Below the pieces are notes generated by a model, which was given only the letters and a program-made list of their open reading frames with translations, did not search any database and was not told the origin of the DNA. This document shows positions 1 through 5,400 of a stretch of DNA of 6,527 bases, piece by piece (the first letter of the stretch is position 1; each line of letters starts with the position of its first letter). The stretch is taken from positions 1 to 6,527 of the forward strand of contig CAIYKK010000046.1 in the NCBI GenBank assembly GCA_903926695.1, read 5' to 3'. The position numbers and the translations under genes were made by a program. The stretch comes from an uncultured Burkholderiales bacterium (GTDB lineage: Bacteria > Pseudomonadota > Gammaproteobacteria > Burkholderiales > Burkholderiaceae_C).

Positions 1-331
1 ATGGATTGACCGCATTGCGCAAGTGGGCCGCACCTTCAAATACACCGAAAAAGGCCCAGTCGGCCTGGCAGGCGGCAAAACGGTGATCGTGGCCTCGACC
101 CGTGGCGGCGTGTACTCGACCAGCGACGCAGGCAACGCGATGGAGCACCAGGAAAGCTTCCTGAAAACGGTGTTCGGCTTTCTCGGCGTGACCGACGTGC
201 GCTTTGTGCGCGCCGAAGGTCTGGCGATGGGCGAAACGGCCAAAGCGGCAGCGCTGGCAGCGGCTGAGGCGGATACGGCGGCGCACACGCAGAGCGCGGC
301 GAACCAGCCGGAGGCGGCTTTGGCGGCTTGA
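1..331 (+). CDS. azoR: FMN-dependent NADH-azoreductase, C-terminal part (5' end outside window)
   Basis: The frame is open from base 2 (first codons read W-I-D-R-I-A-Q-V-G) to a TGA at 329-331. This gives 109 residues, about the last half of a protein that is near 200 residues in E. coli. The segment [15 protein letters not shown] (residues 8-22), the S-T-R-G-G loop (32-36) and the [16 protein letters not shown] stretch after it match the flavodoxin-like AzoR family. In that family the SRGG loop contacts FMN. The enzyme is a cytoplasmic homodimer that reduces quinones and azo compounds with NADH. The last ~35 residues form an Ala-rich tail, longer than in E. coli AzoR. GC-rich (a sample line has 68% GC), unlike the gene that converges on it. 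A GTG at 23 is internal, not the start. Family assignment is firm; physiological substrate is unknown. Confidence 0.9.
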   Translation, partial: WIDRIAQVGRTFKYTEKGPVGLAGGKTVIVASTRGGVYSTSDAGNAMEHQESFLKTVFGFLGVTDVRFVRAEGLAMGETAKAAALAAAEADTAAHTQSAANQPEAALAA

Positions 332-350
332 GGTTTTTGATGCGTTTTTG

Positions 351-377
351 AAAAAGCCCGCTTTTGCAGGCTTTTTT
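351..377 (+). terminator. Factor-independent terminator, probably bidirectional, between convergent genes
   Basis: AAAAAGCC (351-358) pairs perfectly with GGCTTTTT (369-376), giving an 8-bp stem with a 10-base loop. On the plus strand the stem runs into a T-tract 20 bases after the azoR stop. On the minus strand the same hairpin also ends in a T-tract, so it can also stop transcription from the 437-1756 gene after its stop codon. Seen directly in the sequence; function is inferred. Confidence 0.8.
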
Positions 378-436
378 GTAGTGATTTTCGCTTAGATTAT
401 TTAAAATTTTAATAAATTTCCATTTACAAATTAATA

Positions 437-1756
437 TTAATCCATTGCAGATTCCATCAAGCGAATTTTCCGAACTTCACTAAACTCCAAAAGTCGGTCT
501 CTGCAAGCTTCAAGACCATAGCGATTGATAACGGAATCAAGTATTTCATATTGCCCAAGAAAATTTAAAGAATTGAGAATATTTTCGAGCGCATTAGTTT
601 TACTAAGTAAATGCGATGCATCACTCTTGTAGAGACTTGGCTTTGTAGGGTAATTGGCAGCCACGACCCTATTTTCCTCAAGCAGTAGATCAAAAACTTC
701 AGAATACGGTGCTTCGCGGTGGAAATAGAAAAGCGCAGAGAGCACTGCAAAGCAATCAGGATGTAATGCATCAACCAACGCATCGGGGCATTCGATGCTG
801 CTAACAATCCATTGATCATCAACCCTGAAATTACTATATTCAAATACATCTAAATTCACAAGAGGAGGATTCTTAACGTTTTCAATATTGTGCATTCTTG
901 ACCAAAGATCTATAAATACCGTTAACGCTTGGAAAGTAAGCCCTGGAATTTCAACTGTAGCGCCAATCAGACAGGAAATTTCGTGGCGCTTTTCTATAAT
1001 TTTGATAGCTCTGCAAAAATCTCTAGAACTCAATTTATACTTTTCTTGAAGAGATGATTTTGCAGTGCGAAAGCTTGGCTCAGTCCATTGATTTCGTTTG
1101 GGTAATTCCGTAGCCAATTTCACTAGCTGGACCCGTGAGAGACGTGTCGTAAAAGAACCCCAACCATATTCCTCTAATAATTTTTCATTTAAAGAATTTA
1201 GTTTTCGAAGTAAATTCTCCAAAATATTAAAACGACATTTCAGAACAACTACATTGATCACCGCAATTTCAGTTAGATGCTTTTGACTTTCTCTGTCGAA
1301 AGCATAGCGAAAAACTTGACCAGTAGCATCTATTTTTGCAATATCATTGATGTAGCCATCAAGTTCTTCAATAATTTGATGGTATCTTTTATCAGCAGCC
1401 AATGAATTATTTTTAACGTAACCCCAAATATTTCCAAGGTGATGAGATCCAGCCATATCGAATTTATCAAGCGCCACACTACGTATATCCGCAAGTCTAA
1501 TAATTTGATCAACGGCCGCCTTCAAAAATAATTCGACTGCATGTCGCATATTAAAACAGACAGGATAAATAAACTCATCGACACAAAGATTAATACCTCC
1601 GTCTTTAATAACCTGATCCAGTAAAACATTCGCCGCCGAAGCAAAGCCAGTGGCGTATTCCAATATTTGAGGATTTCCATTGTGGCCGACGCAGGCATTA
1701 GCCCACGTAGGTTCCGCCCCGCGAAAGGTGGCATTCTCTGCACCGTAATGTCTCAT
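437..1756 (-). CDS. Uncharacterised 439-residue protein with a HEPN-like N-terminal region, AT-rich accessory gene
   Basis: I cannot name this gene. The N-terminal ~160 residues follow a pattern I associate with a widespread family of HEPN-like helical proteins usually annotated hypothetical. It has an early W-x-N-A-C-V-G segment (18-24) and a helix Y-A-T-G-F-A-S-A-A (34-42). Then come a Y-P-V-C-F-N-M-R-H-A-V-E-L-F-L-K-A core helix (64-80), S-H-H-L-G-N-I-W (104-111) and F-R-Y-A-F-D (149-154). Residues 200-439 show no domain I recognise. There is no signal peptide or membrane segment, so it is probably cytoplasmic. The ATG at 1754-1756 is chosen because the family-like pattern begins within ~20 residues of it; no Shine-Dalgarno sequence is visible upstream, only A/T-rich DNA. 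Its stop (TAA, 437-439) lies in a TTAATATTAA palindrome (431-440). Sample lines of 28% and 40% GC contrast with 62-68% in the flanks, suggesting recent transfer. It lies 65 bases after the DUF1877 gene on the same strand, so co-transcription is possible. A defence or RNA-related role would be only a guess. Confidence 0.75.
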   Translation of the reverse strand: MRHYGAENATFRGAEPTWANACVGHNGNPQILEYATGFASAANVLLDQVIKDGGINLCVDEFIYPVCFNMRHAVELFLKAAVDQIIRLADIRSVALDKFDMAGSHHLGNIWGYVKNNSLAADKRYHQIIEELDGYINDIAKIDATGQVFRYAFDRESQKHLTEIAVINVVVLKCRFNILENLLRKLNSLNEKLLEEYGWGSFTTRLSRVQLVKLATELPKRNQWTEPSFRTAKSSLQEKYKLSSRDFCRAIKIIEKRHEISCLIGATVEIPGLTFQALTVFIDLWSRMHNIENVKNPPLVNLDVFEYSNFRVDDQWIVSSIECPDALVDALHPDCFAVLSALFYFHREAPYSEVFDLLLEENRVVAANYPTKPSLYKSDASHLLSKTNALENILNSLNFLGQYEILDSVINRYGLEACRDRLLEFSEVRKIRLMESAMD

Positions 1757-1821
1757 AAAAATTTATGGTCAAGTTTTGCAAAAATTAACAATTTTTAATA
1801 TTCTGATAATTTTTAAAAACC

Positions 1822-2238
1822 TCAAGTCACCCGAAAAAGAACAGCATATTTATTCGCCGCCGCCCGCTGATAAAAAGCCACCACCTCGTTGACAGCCTTC
1901 AAAACACTCTCAAACGACTCCCCGGTTTCGATCTTGCCGTAGCGGCGTTTTATTTCCTCATCGTCCAGCAGCGCCAACTGTTTCGCCACGGATTCAACGT
2001 CATCAGAGAACGAATAGCCTGATGCTTCAGGAATAGCGTCTGTCTGCTCAATGCCACAGCCGTCTTCCGGTGCCAAAATCTGGGTCAACTCGTACCACAC
2101 GAATTCACCGCCTGCATAACATTCGCGCGGTCGCTCTTCGATTTGATCGTACAAAAAATCACCATAATCCAGCGAACCATCCAGAAGCCTCGTCAACTGG
2201 TCATCCGAAAGTGCATAAAAATCGCCGCCCATGCTCAT
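1822..2238 (-). CDS. DUF1877 (YfbM-like) family protein
   Basis: A 138-residue acidic, soluble protein. The N-terminus (MSMGGDFYALSDDQLTRLL) has the M-x-M...Y-A-x-S-x-x-Q-L-x-x-L form of DUF1877. The middle has S-F-S-D-D-V-E-S-V-A-K-Q-L-A-L-L-D-x-E-E-I-x-x-R-Y (residues 76-100), and the C-terminus ends A-F-Y-Q-R-A-A-A-N-K-Y-A-V-L-F (121-135), the usual family close. The family's function is unknown to me; the E. coli member is YfbM. Length fits the family (about 140-170). The start at ATG 2236-2238 is supported by GGAG at 2249-2252, ten bases upstream; a second in-frame ATG two codons in (2230-2232) is also possible. Sample-line GC is 48%, between the AT-rich downstream gene and the GC-rich synthase. 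It lies about 197 bases beyond the synthase stop, after a probable terminator, so it is likely expressed separately from the synthase. Confidence 0.7.
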   Translation of the reverse strand: MSMGGDFYALSDDQLTRLLDGSLDYGDFLYDQIEERPRECYAGGEFVWYELTQILAPEDGCGIEQTDAIPEASGYSFSDDVESVAKQLALLDDEEIKRRYGKIETGESFESVLKAVNEVVAFYQRAAANKYAVLFRVT

Positions 2239-2248
2239 GATTCATTTT

Positions 2249-2252
2249 CTCC
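2249..2252 (-). promoter_or_regulatory. Shine-Dalgarno GGAG of the DUF1877 gene
   Basis: The plus-strand CTCC reads GGAG on the minus strand, ten bases before the ATG at 2238. It supports this start over the ATG six bases further in, which would be 16 bases away. An ATG between them is out of frame. Confidence 0.55.
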
Positions 2253-2283
2253 ATTGATTTAAAAAACAGCCGTATACCGCATT

Positions 2284-2315
2284 CAGCGCCATTCCCGCCC
2301 AATGCGCTGCTTTTT
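2284..2315. repeat. Inverted repeat with one bulge, followed by a T-run on the plus strand
   Basis: CAGCGC-C-ATT (2284-2293) pairs with AATGCGCTG (2301-2309). The stem is 9 bp with one bulged C and a CCCGCCC loop, and TTTTT follows at 2311-2315. In form it is a plus-strand terminator, yet no plus-strand gene lies upstream. On the minus strand it sits in the region before the DUF1877 gene and could lie in its leader or promoter. A competing pairing CGCATT (2278-2283) with AATGCG (2301-2306) is also possible. Structure is seen directly; function is unknown. Confidence 0.5.
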
Positions 2316-2358
2316 GTAACGCAGTGATACATGCTACCTCATGCCCGCGCAAACGCAG

Positions 2359-2391
2359 CGGCGCGCCGCAGCAAAATTGCCGGGCGCGCCG
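2359..2391. repeat. GC-rich inverted repeat in the intergenic region
   Basis: CGGCGCGCC (2359-2367) is perfectly complementary to GGCGCGCCG (2383-2391), with a 15-base spacer. Each arm contains the self-complementary octamer GGCGCGCC, so the two arms are also direct copies of each other. It lies between the synthase terminator and the DUF1877 gene. It could be a strong RNA hairpin or an extra transcription stop after the synthase; no T-tract directly follows on the minus strand. Confidence 0.45.
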
Positions 2392-2406
2392 ATGTTGGGC
2401 AGATTT

Positions 2407-2433
2407 AAAAAAGGTGCGGGCCGCGTGGGCCGC
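2407..2433 (-). terminator. Probable factor-independent terminator of the polyketide synthase gene
   Basis: On the minus strand, immediately after the TGA (2437-2435), GCGGCC (2433-2428) pairs with GGCCCGC (2422-2416) with one bulge and a CACGC loop. Three bases later comes TTTTTT (2412-2407). A second perfect hairpin lies just before it and overlaps the stop codon: an 8-bp stem, 2437-2444 with 2449-2456, and a four-base loop. Position and form fit the end of the synthase transcript. Confidence 0.6.
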
Positions 2434-2434
2434 T

Positions 2435-5400
2435 TCAGCGATTCAAAAGAATCGCTCTCGGGTGTTCAGGCTCGGAGGCAAAGGCAATGGCCCGGTTGCC
2501 CAGTTGCACCTCTTTGGCTTCGTCCAACAGGGCCAGCTCGCGCCTGAAGCCTTCCACCACTTTGGCCACGCCGGGCATGACCATCACCGCCAGATGGTTG
2601 CCGTCCACGGTGGTGACGCGGATCTCGCCCTGCACGAAATCCTCCCAGCCCAGGCGCTTTCCGGCGGCCAGATAATGCCCCAGGCACTCCGCCGCCCGGA
2701 AAAGAACGACCGGGCCAGCATAAAGCTGCGGGTGGTAGCGGTCCTGCACTTCGATGTAATTGTTCCACAGGTGAAACTCCACCAGCTCGGGCGTCAGCGG
2801 CTCGCCGTGCGCGAGCTTTTCACGCACCCGTGCGGTCAACACCGCTTCACGCAGGCCCATTCTGCGCAGTTCTGCGGGGTCTTTGCGGTTTTTGCCAAAC
2901 TTCAGCGACCACGACAACCTCAAGCGCATGTACCACGACAGCGGGCGCCGTGCCGCCGTCGGAGACAGGGTGTCGATCATGCCGAGCAGCGCGATGCGTG
3001 CGCCCGCCGCCGTCAGTTGCTGCGCCATTTCAAACGCAATCACACCGCCGCCAGAAAAGCCGCCCAGCCGGTAAGGGCCGTCCGGGTCCACCGAACGCAC
3101 GGCCTCGACATACTGCGCGGCCATCGCTTCAATGCTCGTCTGGACGGGCAGCCGGCCATCGACGCCCTGAGCCTGCAAGCCATAAACGGGCTGATCGGGG
3201 CCAAGCTGGTCGGACAGAATTTTGAAAATCAGCACATTGCCGCCCGCCCCGTGAACCAGAAACAGCGGCTTGCGGCCCGGCTTGCCCCGGCAAATCATCA
3301 CCAGCGGCGACCATGCCGGGTGGGCGGGCGGCGCGGCGGCGGTTGGCGAAGCGTCGGCGGCCAGTGCGCTGGGCGGGGCCTGCAGCGCGAGGGCCGGAGC
3401 CGTGGCTGGAGCCGTCGCGGAGCTTGGCTGGCGGCCGCCGTTTTCAACGAGGGCGGCCAGGGCGCCCAGCGTCGGCGCCCGAAACAAAGTCGCCAGCGGC
3501 AAATCAACGCCAAACTGTTTGTGCAGCCAGGCAAACAGCCGCACAGCCGTCAGCGAATGTCCGCCCAGCCCAAAAAAATCATCGCCCCGCTCCACTTTTT
3601 CGACCCAAAGCAGCTCGCGCCAAACATCGGCAATGGCGCGCTCGACCGGGTTCAGCGCCGCGCTGCCCGCCGCTTGGTTGGCGCTGGCGCTGACCGCCGG
3701 GCCGGTAGCGGCTCGGGGCGCGGCTGGCGCGGCCAGTGCCGCTGGCGCAACTGGCGCAACTGGCGCAACTGGCGCAAGCGCACGCTGAAGAGCGTCCAGC
3801 GCAATAGACGAAACCGCCACGTCGCGGCCAGCGCCTGAAAAGATGCGCTCGAACAGCCCCGGCGCATCGTCCCCGCGCAGGCCGCACGACAGCATGGCGT
3901 CGGCCAGCGTCGGCTCAAGGGGCGGCTGATCGGGCGGGGGCGAGATTGACTCAATCGGCACGCGGCCCAGGCAAAACCCCTCGAATGTGGCCAGCGGCGA
4001 GCCGTCCAGCGCATGCAGGCCGACATCAAATGCGGCCAGCCTGTGATCGGGCTGGTTTTTCAGGGTCACGCGGCTGATCAACTGGCGCCGCAGCGGCACG
4101 ACCAGCCGGATGCGATCCACCGACAGCGGAACGAACAGGCTGGCGCCCGGCTCCTGCGCACCCAGCAGGTGCAAGCCGAAGGTGGTCGCCATGTCGGCCA
4201 GCGCCGGGTGGCAGAGGTAATCGGCCAGATCACCGGCAAAGCGCTCGGCCAGCGCCATCTGGGCCGTGCCGCCGCGCTCGGTGAGCTGCATCAAGGCGAT
4301 GCAGCGCCAGCGCGGGCCAAAGCTGATGGCGTGCTCTTGCGCAATCTCGCCCTGGTGCCACAGCCCGGCAGGGGCCGGCGGCGCGGCATCAAGGCTGCCG
4401 AGAAAAACGCTGACGCGGGCGCGGGCATGCTCAATCCAGCGCTGATCCGACAGGCCACGGCTCTGCACGAAAAAATCATAAGCTTCGCCAGTGAAATGCA
4501 GGCGGGTTCGCACCACGCGTGCGCCGCCCGGCTCAAACACCATTGCCGCATCAAACGACAGGGCGCGAATCTCGATGGCCGATGAGCCGTGTAGCCGCGC
4601 CATCGCGGCGCGGGCGATTTCGATATAAGCCGTACCCGGCAAAACGGGCCGCCCGCCCAACATGTGCTCGCCCAGCACCCACAGCGACTTGGCGGCGTAA
4701 GTGGCTTCAAACACGGCGCCATTGGTTTTTTCAACCTGTACGCCGAGCAGCGGATGGCTGCCCGGTGACGCGCTGCCCGCGCCCGGATTGGCGCGGCCAT
4801 AGGCGCGTGCGGCCATGCCCTGGTCGCCCCAAATGCCCCATTGAATGCTCAAGCCGTCGGCCCGCGAGGCCGCCAGCGCGGTCAAAAAGGCATTCGCCGC
4901 CGTGTCATCGACCTGCCCCGCCATGCCCAAGCTGGCGCTGGTGGACGAGAACACGGCAAAAATGTCCAGCCCGCCCGGCGGAAAAAGCGCATTCAGCACC
5001 TGTGCGCCCGCCACCTTGGGCCGCAGCACGCGCTGCATGCTCTCGGGCGTTTTGGTGGCGATAGGGCCGTCTTCCAGCACGCCCGCCGCATGAAAAACGC
5101 CGTGAACCGCGCCCCACTGACGCCAGCATTCCGACACCACCTGGATCATGGCGGCACGGTCGGCCACATCGGCGCTGAAAACGAGCACCTGCCCACCCAG
5201 CCGTCCAAACGCCACCAGTCGGCGAATGATTTGCGTCTCCGGCGAAAAATCATCGCTGGCGGCCAGCGCGGGCCAGCTCGCTTTGGGCGGCAGGACACGG
5301 CGGCTGACCAAGGCCAGCCGAACTTTTTTGGTCTTAAGCAGGAACTCCGCCAAATCCAGCGCAATGTCGCCCAGACCGCCGGTGATCAGGTAAGCGCCGC

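Noticed and set aside
204..395. Plus-strand frame overlapping the end of azoR
   Set aside because: Out of frame with azoR, very Arg-rich, and it runs through the terminator hairpin.
1274..1294. R-E-S-Q-K-H (residues 155-160 of the 439-residue protein) as a HEPN RNase R-x4-H motif
   Set aside because: It fits the spacing, but it follows the F-R-Y-x-x-D segment rather than lying in a predicted core helix position, and such short patterns arise by chance. I do not claim nuclease activity.
1780..1796. AAAAATT-AAC-AATTTTT inverted repeat as a terminator of the DUF1877 gene
   Set aside because: The stem is all A/T with a three-base loop, too weak for a typical terminator and expected by chance in such A/T-rich DNA.
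1757..1821. A sigma-70 promoter for the 439-residue gene
   Set aside because: Several TATAAT-like strings occur in this A/T-rich gap but none has a convincing -35 partner at the right distance. The TTGACC string lies too close to the start codon.
2324..3838. Long plus-strand open frame of 504 codons opposite the synthase
   Set aside because: It is antisense to conserved dehydratase-linker, carrier and thioesterase sequence. Its translation is rich in Arg, Gln, His and Ala with no recognisable domain, as expected for the shadow of a GC-rich gene.
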